From NCBI GenBank assembly GCA_038210275.1, contig JBBQWV010000005.1, positions 1-64,000 on the forward strand: a stretch of 64,000 bases of DNA, written 5' to 3'. Origin of the DNA: PALSA-1296 sp038210275 (lineage in GTDB: Bacteria; Bacteroidota; Ignavibacteria; Palsa-1295). The position numbers and the translations under genes were made by a program. The notes under the pieces were generated by a model. The model saw only the letters and a program-made list of their open reading frames with translations, searched no databases and was not told where the DNA came from. Position 1 is the first letter of the stretch. Each line of letters starts with the position of its first letter. Shown in pieces: positions 44,293 to 51,694 of the stretch.

Positions 44293-45542
44293 GAAAAAGC
44301 ATCGTTATATTACTTCTTCTTTTCATAGTGCGAACCGTGACTGCCCAGGAAACAAGAATGTGGATTGGACAAAGTAACGGAAAACTTTCTTCATATCCGA
44401 TAGACAGCATTGAAAAAATATCATTCATAAAAAACACTCCCGCTTGGAAATATAATGTTATAAATGTTTTTTCGAATCAGTTTATTCCATATCAGGGCGT
44501 CTCACCTGCAAATGTAACAGATACTATTACGTTTATTAAAGATACTCTAATCATAACCGATACTATCAGGTTACAGCAAAGATATCGTATGTTCAGCCCG
44601 AGACCAATTGACAGCATTACTTTTTCTTCTTATGAAAAGGATACCAATGTTATAACAATTGATGCATCTGACACTTACCAACACTGGGCTTGTACCTATA
44701 ACGAATACTTAGCTGGTCTATACAGATATGCTACTTGGCTAGGGAACAGAATTTATTTTTCAAACCCTCTCGGGTTTTTTCAAATCGACAATCAATTTCA
44801 TATAGCGAAAGATTCTGCATATTGTCCCACAATTGCGAGCAATAATATTTTTAGTATTGATGACAGAGGGGATAATTTTTTAGTTGTTGGTAAATATCTT
44901 CAGGAATATAATATAACAACAAATGACAATACAATTTTCTTAAAAGGGACAGATTCAAATATCTCAAGCGCTCAGTACTTTACACCTGACAGTATTCTTT
45001 ATTACTCTTACGGACCAAGTTATTCTCAATCAAATCAAACTCCCTCTGATGCCGGTTACTATTTCTACGATAAAAAAACGGATAAATCTTCTTTTATTCT
45101 GAGCTATATCTCAGAGATCGGAAAAAGTGAGGACGTAAATGGATTCGACATAAGCCCGGACAGAAAAAAGCTGCTTATTCCCGTTGTTCGAAAAAAGGAT
45201 TCTCCGTTTTTGATTGAATATGATTTGCTAACCGGACATAAAGATACCTTACATAGCGCAGTATTCGATGGGGTGTTTGGCACTTCGTCATTATGGGTAC
45301 GCTATAGTCACGATGGAAGGCAAATTCTCTATGATGGAGGTGAGACAGGCATTATTGATCGTTCATCTCTTTCAGGGAAAGTAATAAATACAAATCCAGA
45401 TAATGAATCAATATGGGTTATAAAATTCCCGCAATGGTCACCTGACGACAAAGAAATAATTTACTGTGCAGCGACGATTAGTAGTGAACCTGCTGGCTTC
45501 GTAAATGCATTCGGAATTTTCATTCTGAAGAATTTGCATTAA
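44289..45542 (+). CDS. Secreted beta-propeller-like (TolB/WD-like) protein
   Basis: 417 residues with a signal peptide (ILLLLFIVRTVTAQE). Near the N-terminus is SNGKLSSYPIDSIEKISFI, and again RMFSPRPIDSITFSS, the D-S-I-x-x-I-x-F signature seen in the upstream protein. From about 130 to the end it is beta-rich with TolB-like repeats (GFDISPDRKKLLIPVV, YSHDGRQILYDG, WSPDDKEIIYCAA), suggesting a propeller. No T9SS domain at its own C-terminus, so it may depend on the partner or be periplasmic. The start overlaps the previous stop by 4 bases. Confidence 0.7.
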   Translation: MRKSIVILLLLFIVRTVTAQETRMWIGQSNGKLSSYPIDSIEKISFIKNTPAWKYNVINVFSNQFIPYQGVSPANVTDTITFIKDTLIITDTIRLQQRYRMFSPRPIDSITFSSYEKDTNVITIDASDTYQHWACTYNEYLAGLYRYATWLGNRIYFSNPLGFFQIDNQFHIAKDSAYCPTIASNNIFSIDDRGDNFLVVGKYLQEYNITTNDNTIFLKGTDSNISSAQYFTPDSILYYSYGPSYSQSNQTPSDAGYYFYDKKTDKSSFILSYISEIGKSEDVNGFDISPDRKKLLIPVVRKKDSPFLIEYDLLTGHKDTLHSAVFDGVFGTSSLWVRYSHDGRQILYDGGETGIIDRSSLSGKVINTNPDNESIWVIKFPQWSPDDKEIIYCAATISSEPAGFVNAFGIFILKNLH

Positions 45543-45604
45543 ATACTATCCAACTAAGCTTTCCCAGAAAATCGTAGCCGAGAAGCACCTATTTTTCTTT
45601 GATG

Positions 45605-45769
45605 GGCACCTTGACAAACGCCAAATTATTTCGTATATTTGCAGGGTGATAATCAACCACATCCAGAATTGCTCAGAGTCCGCCACCGGCGGACTTTTTG
45701 GTTTTAAAGGAGAAACCTGCGAATGTGCACAATTATAGTGTTGATTTATAAAGGGCTTACAGGGGCTTC
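45605..45769 (+). promoter_or_regulatory. Conserved promoter-leader element, copy 2 (upstream of accA)
   Basis: Same block order as 20636-20801: GGCACCTTGACAAAC, promoter, GGTGATAATCAACCACAT, ATTGCTCAG, hairpin AGTCCGCC/GGCGGACT (45677-45695), TTTTAAAGGAGAA (AAAGGAG at 45706-45712), TTGATTTATAAAGGGCTTAC and AGGGGCTTC. The distance from AAAGGAG to TTGATT is 35 bases in both. Here the hairpin is followed directly by TTTTTGGTTTT, so it could act as an attenuator. It lies in the 399-base stretch before accA; 45770-45941 holds nothing else I can name. Confidence 0.7.
45611..45641 (+). promoter_or_regulatory. Bacteroidota-type promoter in the accA leader
   Basis: TTGACA (45611-45616) and TATATTTG (45634-45641) with 20 bases between TTG and TATATTTG, fitting the TTG / TAnnTTTG consensus. 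Identical in both boxes and spacing to the promoter at 20765-20795. The transcript would start near the conserved GGTGA and run about 290 bases before accA. Confidence 0.75.
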
Positions 45770-45821
45770 CCCCGGGGAAAGGATGAAGTTTGAAGGTCGC
45801 AGATTCGCAGTGGCGAGATGA
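45723..45821 (+). CDS. Possible leader peptide in conserved element, copy 2 (32 codons)
   Basis: An ATG at 45723, ten bases after AAAGGAG, opens MCTIIVLIYKGLTGASPGER and the frame ends at 45821. The VLIYKGLTGAS part is shared with the frame in copy 1 (20623-20688), with GGA/GGG and Val/Ile changes only. Better start signals than copy 1, but the C-terminal half is not shared. It may be a leader peptide, or the reading frame may be a coincidence of conserved RNA. Confidence 0.35.
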   Translation: MCTIIVLIYKGLTGASPGERMKFEGRRFAVAR

Positions 45822-45941
45822 AGGATGAAAGGAAATTGCCATTATGAATTCTGCTACAGACTATCGGCTGGTTAAGAATTGAACATTGCCTAAGGGTTCA
45901 CTGTTTACTTTCGAGCCATAAAACTATAGATCAAGACGATA

Positions 45942-46904
45942 TTGCCAAAAGCTATTCTGGAATTCGAAAAGCCTGTTGCCGATCTTGAAGAAAAGATCGC
46001 TGAGATGCGCGCCCTTGGCGAATCCGTCGATATTTCCAAAGAGATCGAGGCAATGGAAGGAAAGGTCGAAGAGCTTCGGATGGAGATCTTTCAGAATCTG
46101 ACCAGATGGCAGCGCGTGCAGCTTGCCCGTCATCCGGACCGTCCTTATACGCTTGATTATATTCAATCGCTGACGACAGATTTTATCGAGCTTCATGGCG
46201 ATCGTGGTGTCCGCGACGATCCGGCAATCGTTGGAGGTTTCGGAAATTTGGATGGCATCGGAAGTGTGATGTGGGTTGGGCATCAGAAAGGACGCGATAC
46301 GAAGCAGAATGTCTATCGGAATTTCGGCATGCCGAATCCCGAAGGCTACCGAAAGGCATTGCGGATGTTCAAACTTGCCGAGAAATTCGGTAAGCCAATC
46401 GTTTGCTTGCTTGATACTCCCGGCGCTTTTCCAGGCATCGAAGCTGAGGAGCGTGGTCAGGCAGAAGCCATTGCAAAAAATCTTTTTGAGATGTCGCGCC
46501 TCGAAGTGCCGATCATTATCGCCGTTATCGGCGAAGGTGCATCAGGCGGAGCGCTGGGCATAGGAGTCGGTGATAGAGTCTTGATGCTTGAAAATGCTTG
46601 GTACTCCGTTATCTCACCGGAATCCTGCTCTTCAATCCTTTGGCGAAGCTGGGCTTTCAAAGAGCAAGCCGCCGAAGCCTTAAAACTTACAGCTCCCGAT
46701 CTGCTGAGTGTCGGAGTCATTGATCGCATTATTCCCGAACCACTCGGCGGAGCGCATCAGAATCCGGAAGCGATGTTCGAAACGATGAGAAATGTTTTGA
46801 TCGAAGAAATTTCTGCACTTGTGAAGAATGAGAAATTCTCCGACGGCGCGGCGCTTGATCGCCGTGTAGCAAAATTTGCCAAGATGGGTTTCTGGAAAAA
46901 TTAA
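45942..46904 (+). CDS. accA: Acetyl-CoA carboxylase carboxyltransferase subunit alpha
   Basis: Transfers the carboxyl group from biotin to acetyl-CoA, the committing step of fatty acid synthesis. The 320 residues begin ILEFEKPVADLEEKIAEMRA and contain ARHPDRPYTLDYIQSL, FIELHGDRGVRDDPAIVGG, GFGNLDGIGSVMWVGHQKGRD, the active-site region RKALRMFKLAEKFGKPIVCL with DTPGAFPGIEAEERGQAEAI, and GEGASGGALGIGVGD. The start must be the TTG at 45942: the next Met is inside the conserved helix. It lies 172 bases after the leader element at 45605-45769. The other carboxylase subunits are not in the window. Confidence 0.95.
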   Translation: MPKAILEFEKPVADLEEKIAEMRALGESVDISKEIEAMEGKVEELRMEIFQNLTRWQRVQLARHPDRPYTLDYIQSLTTDFIELHGDRGVRDDPAIVGGFGNLDGIGSVMWVGHQKGRDTKQNVYRNFGMPNPEGYRKALRMFKLAEKFGKPIVCLLDTPGAFPGIEAEERGQAEAIAKNLFEMSRLEVPIIIAVIGEGASGGALGIGVGDRVLMLENAWYSVISPESCSSILWRSWAFKEQAAEALKLTAPDLLSVGVIDRIIPEPLGGAHQNPEAMFETMRNVLIEEISALVKNEKFSDGAALDRRVAKFAKMGFWKN

Positions 46905-46928
46905 AGAGAGTAATGAAATTATTATTGT

Positions 46929-47049
46929 GTCATTGCGAGGAAGGCTTTAGCCTGACGAAGCAATCCCCTCAATCGTGGTAGACGCTTAGTATCTACAATC
47001 TATATAGGGGATTGCTTCGTCATTCGCTTCGCGAATTCCTCGCAATGAC
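46929..47049. repeat. Dispersed interrupted palindrome, copy 3
   Basis: GTCATTGCGAGGAAGGCTTTAGCC...GACGAAGCAATCCCCT at the left and AGGGGATTGCTTCGTC...CCTCGCAATGAC at the right. Inner pairing GACGAAGCAATCCCCT / AGGGGATTGCTTCGTC is a perfect 16-bp inverted repeat. It fills most of the gap between accA and the thioesterase gene. Confidence 0.85.
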
Positions 47050-47088
47050 ATTGTGATGGATTTCTGAAAAATTATTGATTTTTATTAC

Positions 47089-47493
47089 TTGTTAAGCCAC
47101 ACCACGACACTTCGAGTCCGCTATGCCGATACCGATAAAATGGGTATCGTCTATTATGCAAAGTATCTTGAATATTTCGAAGTAGCCAGAACAGAGATGC
47201 TTCGCGCGATGGGATTGCCCTACCGTGAGATCGAAGAAAAAGGTTTTGAACTTCCGGTAGCAAGTGCTTCGATCAAATATTTCAAAGGTGCAGCGTACGA
47301 TGATGAGTTGTTGATCACAGCAAGCCTGACTCCGAAGCATTCGCCAAGAGTTGAGATACATTATGAAGTGAGGCGTGCAAGTGATTCAGAACTTATTGTA
47401 GTTGGCGAGACGACCTTGGTTTTCGTTGATGCCAAAACCGGTAAGCCTGCACGAGCACCGCAGTTTTATCTGGATTGCCTGAACTTGGATTGA
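47089..47493 (+). CDS. Acyl-CoA thioesterase, YbgC/4HBT family
   Basis: Hot-dog-fold thioesterase of 134 residues. The catalytic segment RYADTDKMGIVYYAKYLEYF with Asp14/Asp16 is the YbgC signature, followed by the helix VARTEMLRAMGLPYREIEEKGF. The rest has RRASDSELIVVGETTLVFVD. The TTG at 47089 is the only start keeping the conserved strand before the active site; the first ATG is residue 18. It hydrolyses acyl-CoA thioesters; the exact substrate is not apparent. Confidence 0.88.
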   Translation: MLSHTTTLRVRYADTDKMGIVYYAKYLEYFEVARTEMLRAMGLPYREIEEKGFELPVASASIKYFKGAAYDDELLITASLTPKHSPRVEIHYEVRRASDSELIVVGETTLVFVDAKTGKPARAPQFYLDCLNLD

Positions 47494-47511
47494 GCAACTA
47501 TTTTTAAGAAT

Positions 47512-47633
47512 GTCATCGCGAGGAATCCCGAAGCGATGACGTGGCGATCTAAAATGTTCAATCGTGAATCATTATTTAAGTTTTTAGATTGCCACGTCGG
47601 ACTAATCCGCCGCGGCGGACTCCTCGCAATGAC
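47512..47633. repeat. Dispersed interrupted palindrome, copy 4
   Basis: Starts GTCATCGCGAGGAATCCCGAAGCGATGACGTGGCGATCTAAA and ends TTTAGATTGCCACGTCGG...CTCGCAATGAC. The middle pairing CGTGGCGATCTAAA / TTTAGATTGCCACG includes a G-U pair where copies 1 and 2 have GAAGCAATC/GATTGCTTC, so pairing is kept while sequence varies. It also contains the palindrome TCCGCCGCGGCGGA. It lies between the thioesterase and the HicB-like genes. Confidence 0.85.
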
Positions 47634-47725
47634 ATTTAATGATTTATTATCAAAAATCTGAGTTCAGACGAATGAACAGAGCCACTGCTTCGGATGTTTA
47701 GAAGCAAAGAACTTAATAAAATATT

Positions 47726-47932
47726 ATGCAAGTAGGAGATAAAAATTACGAGATTTTAATTCGTCGCCGAGGCGAGACGGGTTATGCTGCATTTTGCCCG
47801 GAGCTGGAGCTAATTGTGAACGGCACAGCACATGAACAGGTTGAGAATAAAATGAAAGAGCTGATCTTAGAGCATGTTGCAAAAGAACAGGCTACAAATG
47901 GCGGATCAAAACTGGAGGAGTCGAAGGCATAG
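47726..47932 (+). CDS. HicB-like small protein
   Basis: 68 residues. YEILIRRRGETGYAAFCPEL followed by ELIVNGTAHEQVENKMKELILEHVAKE matches the partial RNase-H-like N-terminal half of HicB antitoxins (strand, G-Y-x-A-x-C-P-E-L, then a helix after a Gly-x-Thr/Ala turn). The usual C-terminal DNA-binding helix is absent, and no HicA toxin gene is adjacent, so it may be an orphan or serve priA, which follows 18 bases later on the same strand. Confidence in the family is moderate. Confidence 0.6.
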   Translation: MQVGDKNYEILIRRRGETGYAAFCPELELIVNGTAHEQVENKMKELILEHVAKEQATNGGSKLEESKA

Positions 47933-47950
47933 ATTTTCTCGCCTATCACC

Positions 47951-50497
47951 ATGCCTTCAGGATTCGCTACCGTTGCTCTTCCACTTCATTTTAAGTACCA
48001 TTCCGGCGGACTTGAGGGTTTAACATATTCTATTCCTGAGGAATTTATATCACGTGCTTTGGTCGGCACCAGAGTTTCTGTGCCGCTTGGAAAGCGTCAA
48101 ACAACCGGCATCCTTGTAGCACTCAGTACAAAGGCTCCGCAAGGAGTTGAAAATATTCGTCCCATCATTGATATTCTTGATCCAGCTCCGGTCTTTGATG
48201 AAAAATTTTTGGAGTGGACAAAATGGATCGCTTCGTATTATCTTACATCTTGGGGAGAAGTCCTCGAAGCGGCACTTCCACAAGGCTTACGACCTGAGAC
48301 CAAAAGTAAAGTCACTGTTCTTCCTGAAGTTGTTGCCGAAAGATTTTCCTTGGTAAAAAAATATTCTCCGAAACGGGCAGAAGTTTTAAAGAGACTTTCC
48401 GAATATCCGAACGGGGTTTTCATTTCGCATTTTGCAAAACGCTCGAAATTAAAAGGAGTTTATGCGCACATCAATGCACTTCAGGATGAAGGCTTGGTTC
48501 GCATTGATCAGCCCGTCAGCAATCTTACAAAAGCAAAGACTCAGCGAGTTGTTCTGCTTTCGTATGAATTTGAGAACGATACTGATGCCCTTTCCAATGC
48601 ATTACTGGAATTAGAACGATCTCAGAAGCAAGCAAGTGTTCTTCTGAAGCTGATGCAGCAAAGACAGCTTCATCCTGATGAGCCTTATACAATCGAGCTT
48701 TTGAAGAAAGCACTTGATGTTTCTTCGGCAACGATCACTGCGTTGCAGAAGCGAGGATTTATCCGATTCGATCATCGTGAAATAAAGCAGGATCTCCGCA
48801 AAGCGCCCTTAGCCGGAGATGATATTGCAAATTTGATGTTTACTTCCGAGCAGCGTGTGGCAACTGAGCAGATCGAAACAGCTTATAAAAATTCTGAACC
48901 AAAAACATTTCTGCTTCATGGCATTACCGGTTCGGGGAAAACCGAAGTATATATTTCATTAGCGAAAAAAGTGTTGGATTCCGGTCACGGAGTTCTCATT
49001 CTTGTTCCGGAAATTTCTCTGACTCCACAGCTTATCGAACGATTCGAACGCCGCTTAAGCACAGATAAATATACGAAGATCGCTGTACTGCATTCGCGGA
49101 TGTCTCTTGCAGAACGTTATGCTTCATGGCAGATGCTTGCAAAAGGCGAAACGAAGATCGCTATCGGTGCACGAAGCGCTGTCTTCGCTCCCATCCACGA
49201 TCTGAAAATGATTATCGTTGATGAAGAGCATGAGATCACCTATAAACAATACGATCAAACGCCGCGATATAATGCCCGCGATGCAGCCGTCGTCCGCGCT
49301 CATCAGCTTGGCGGAGTTGCGGTGCTTGGAAGCGCGACGCCATCAGTAGAAAGTTTTTATAATGCCGAGCAAGGAAAGTATACTCTTATCAAGCTTACCA
49401 AGCGTGCGCTCGATGCAAAGCTTCCAACTGTTCGTACCGTAGATCTCCGACATAGACCTATGCGAAAAGAGCAAGCCGCAAAGCAAAGCTCGATCTCTCC
49501 GGAATTAAAAACCGCTATCGAAGAGCGTCTGCAAAAAAAACAGGGCGTTGTCCTCTTGCAAAACCGTCGAGGCTTTTCAACGTATCTCGGCTGTTCAGAT
49601 TGCGGTGATGTAGTGATGTGCCCGAACTGCGCTGTGACAATGACGTGGCATAGCGTCGGTAATAATATGCGTTGCCATTATTGCGGCTTCACTACTCCGA
49701 AAAATCAAAGTTGCCCGACATGCGGAAGTGAGAAGCTATTTCTTGGAGGTGTTGGCACTCAGCGCGTCGAAGATGAACTTCAGGAAATATTTCCGGCAAT
49801 TCGAATCGCACGAATGGATCTCGATACTACTGCACGAAAAGGAGCTTACGAAAAGATACTCACTACATTTGCAAGAGGCGAAGCCGATATTTTGCTCGGT
49901 ACGCAAATGGTGGCAAAGGGGCTGGATTTTCCGCGAGTCACACTTGTCGGAGTTATCAATGCTGATACAAGTTTATGTCTGCCGGATTTCCGTTCTGCCG
50001 AGCGTACGTTTCAATTATTAACCCAAGTCTCGGGTCGAGCCGGACGAACCGAAGAACTTGCAGGAGAAGTTTTGATACAAACATTACAGCCTGAGCATCC
50101 GGCAATTCAGCAAGTAATCACTCATGATTACGAATCATTTTATAGAGATGAGATTGTTCATCGTAAGGAGATCGGTTATCCTCCATATTCAAGATTAGTC
50201 CTTATAGAATTCCGCGGCAAGCGAGAGCAAGGTGTTCGCGAAGCGGCATTTGCTTTTAGTACTTTACTTCCAAAAAAAGGATCATTCTATGAAATGCTCG
50301 GACCATCGGAGCCAACGATAAAAAAACTTCGCAATGAATACCGTTGGCATCTCATCATCAAAGATTTCAGAGCAAATGATGGCTCCGGCGATAAGATCAG
50401 AAGACTTCTTATGGGTGCAATGGATTTATACCAAAAGAAATTCGCGAATTCCTCTGTGACGGTGACAATTGATGTGGATGTGCAGGGAGTACTTTAA
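47951..50497 (+). CDS. priA: Primosomal protein N' (replication restart helicase PriA)
   Basis: 3'-5' helicase that reloads the replisome at stalled forks. The 848 residues show the 3'BD domain (FKYHSGGLEGLTYSIPEE, LVGTRVSVPLGKRQTTGILV), a winged-helix-like middle, helicase motif I GITGSGKTEVY (about 324-333), Ia LVPEISLTP, HSRMSLAERYASW, motif II DEEHEITYKQ, GSATPSVESF, the zinc-binding Cys cluster CSDCGDVVMCPNC with CHYCGF and CPTCG, and C-terminal motifs GTQMVAKGLDFPRVTLVGV and TQVSGRAGR. Complete and full length. Confidence 0.96.
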   Translation: MPSGFATVALPLHFKYHSGGLEGLTYSIPEEFISRALVGTRVSVPLGKRQTTGILVALSTKAPQGVENIRPIIDILDPAPVFDEKFLEWTKWIASYYLTSWGEVLEAALPQGLRPETKSKVTVLPEVVAERFSLVKKYSPKRAEVLKRLSEYPNGVFISHFAKRSKLKGVYAHINALQDEGLVRIDQPVSNLTKAKTQRVVLLSYEFENDTDALSNALLELERSQKQASVLLKLMQQRQLHPDEPYTIELLKKALDVSSATITALQKRGFIRFDHREIKQDLRKAPLAGDDIANLMFTSEQRVATEQIETAYKNSEPKTFLLHGITGSGKTEVYISLAKKVLDSGHGVLILVPEISLTPQLIERFERRLSTDKYTKIAVLHSRMSLAERYASWQMLAKGETKIAIGARSAVFAPIHDLKMIIVDEEHEITYKQYDQTPRYNARDAAVVRAHQLGGVAVLGSATPSVESFYNAEQGKYTLIKLTKRALDAKLPTVRTVDLRHRPMRKEQAAKQSSISPELKTAIEERLQKKQGVVLLQNRRGFSTYLGCSDCGDVVMCPNCAVTMTWHSVGNNMRCHYCGFTTPKNQSCPTCGSEKLFLGGVGTQRVEDELQEIFPAIRIARMDLDTTARKGAYEKILTTFARGEADILLGTQMVAKGLDFPRVTLVGVINADTSLCLPDFRSAERTFQLLTQVSGRAGRTEELAGEVLIQTLQPEHPAIQQVITHDYESFYRDEIVHRKEIGYPPYSRLVLIEFRGKREQGVREAAFAFSTLLPKKGSFYEMLGPSEPTIKKLRNEYRWHLIIKDFRANDGSGDKIRRLLMGAMDLYQKKFANSSVTVTIDVDVQGVL

Positions 50498-50507
50498 CAA
50501 AACAACG

Positions 50508-50726
50508 TTATATTTGTTTTTTATGTCTGAATGAAGCCTTCAACAACCTTGTACCACACCAAGGACAGAATTTTATTGAAATATGAGATGTCCCTCCATC
50601 ATGAATGATAATGCCAATATCGCCATTATTATGAAAATCAATTAACGTATCAGGACAACTATATTTATCATGAACAGTACAAATATGAGTTGAATATCTT
50701 TTCAGGTCTTCACAGCAATATTTCAT
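50508..50726 (-). CDS. Small Cys-rich protein, DUF6980-like
   Basis: From the ATG at 50726, with AAGGAG five bases before it, there are 72 residues beginning MKYCCEDLKRYSTHICTVHD. The layout (CC near the start, Cys/His in the middle, IIHDGGTSHISIKFCPWCGTRL near the end) matches what I recall of DUF6980, small zinc-ribbon-like proteins. Longer frames to 50789 run through the hairpin 50763-50801 and are rejected. It is convergent with priA and follows the hydrolase gene. Function unknown. Confidence 0.7.
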   Translation of the reverse strand: MKYCCEDLKRYSTHICTVHDKYSCPDTLIDFHNNGDIGIIIHDGGTSHISIKFCPWCGTRLLKASFRHKKQI

Positions 50727-50762
50727 ATCACTCCTTTTAAATTGAGTTCTGTCCAACTTAAA

Positions 50763-50801
50763 GCCCGCGACGGAGTAGAATATCTTCACTCTGTTGCGGG
50801 C
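50763..50801 (-). other. Hairpin in the leader of the DUF6980-like gene
   Basis: Arms GCCCGCGACGGAGT (50763-50776) and ACTCTGTTGCGGGC (50788-50801) form a 14-bp stem with two G-U pairs and an 11-base loop. It lies between the hydrolase stop (50903) and the small gene start (50726). On the minus strand it is followed by TTTAAGTTGG, a weak U-run, so it may be a terminator of the OmpA/hydrolase transcript or a leader structure. Confidence 0.55.
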
Positions 50802-50902
50802 ATTAAGGGCTTCGGTATGTGCTTTCGAGAGTTCACTTTCTCTCGTTCATATAAAACTACGAATTTGCTGGAGAAATAGTTTCATTTCACAATGAAATTT
50901 AT

Positions 50903-51694
50903 TTATTTTTTCAAGAACTCCAATAATTTCTCGTTGAATTCTATCGGCATATCGAGGTTCGAAATATGTCCTGCTCCTTCTAGATGAATATGCTCTGCTT
51001 CAGGAATGCCGGAAGCTAATTCGTTGGAAAGTGCGACAGGAGTAATTTTATCAAGCGACCCGGATACTACCAATGTGCGGTTTTTAATATTAGGCAGATC
51101 ACCCCGATAATCCGGACTCCATGTTGCCTGCCATGATGCCAAATAAGCTTCCGGATCTTTCCGAGCCATTGCATATATTGCTTCGTTCAATGTCTCAGAA
51201 TCTATATCAGGTCTCAGGACAAGTGGAATTCTTTCACTAGCAAATTCAGGCATTGTTTTTATTTTCAATGCAGTCTCAGCTCGTGGGAGGATATTTTCTT
51301 TATCAGGATGAAAAGCAAACGTATTACATAAAACTATTTTATCAACAGAATCAAGATGCTCAGATAAGGCTTCAAGGATAATAACACCGCCCATTGAATT
51401 GCCCACCCAATGGGCTTTCGAATATCCTAAAGCATGAATGACTGCGTTAACATCTTGTGCAAATTCATAAAGCGAGATCGGAAGAATATTTCCGTTAGAA
51501 TCTCGTGAATCGGAATCTCCCGTGCCACGCATATCAAGAGCGGCAACAGTATAGCCTTGCTCATGAAAAAAAGGAAGTTGGTATTTCCACGATGTGCGGT
51601 CAGCCCCTACTCCGTGAATAAAGATGATAAGATCGCCTTTGCCGCGAAGGGTATCGGCAGCGATGTGAATATTTCGGGCTTGTAGTAATTCCAT
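50903..51694 (-). CDS. Alpha/beta hydrolase
   Basis: 263 residues with the full catalytic triad: nucleophile elbow VGNSMGG (Ser100), acid in VSGSLDKITP (Asp215) and GAGHIS (His243). The oxyanion-hole segment is IIFIHGVGADRTSWKYQLPF. A cap-like insertion is at about 130-200. Cytoplasmic, no signal peptide. It begins at the base after the OmpA/PD40 stop (same strand), so the two are likely co-transcribed. Ester, lactone or peroxide substrate cannot be deduced. Confidence 0.9.
   Translation of the reverse strand: MELLQARNIHIAADTLRGKGDLIIFIHGVGADRTSWKYQLPFFHEQGYTVAALDMRGTGDSDSRDSNGNILPISLYEFAQDVNAVIHALGYSKAHWVGNSMGGVIILEALSEHLDSVDKIVLCNTFAFHPDKENILPRAETALKIKTMPEFASERIPLVLRPDIDSETLNEAIYAMARKDPEAYLASWQATWSPDYRGDLPNIKNRTLVVSGSLDKITPVALSNELASGIPEAEHIHLEGAGHISNLDMPIEFNEKLLEFLKK

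Noticed and set aside
50727..50789. N-terminal extension of the Cys-rich gene
   Set aside because: It reads through a hairpin and has no ribosome-binding site, whereas ATG 50726 has AAGGAG at good spacing.
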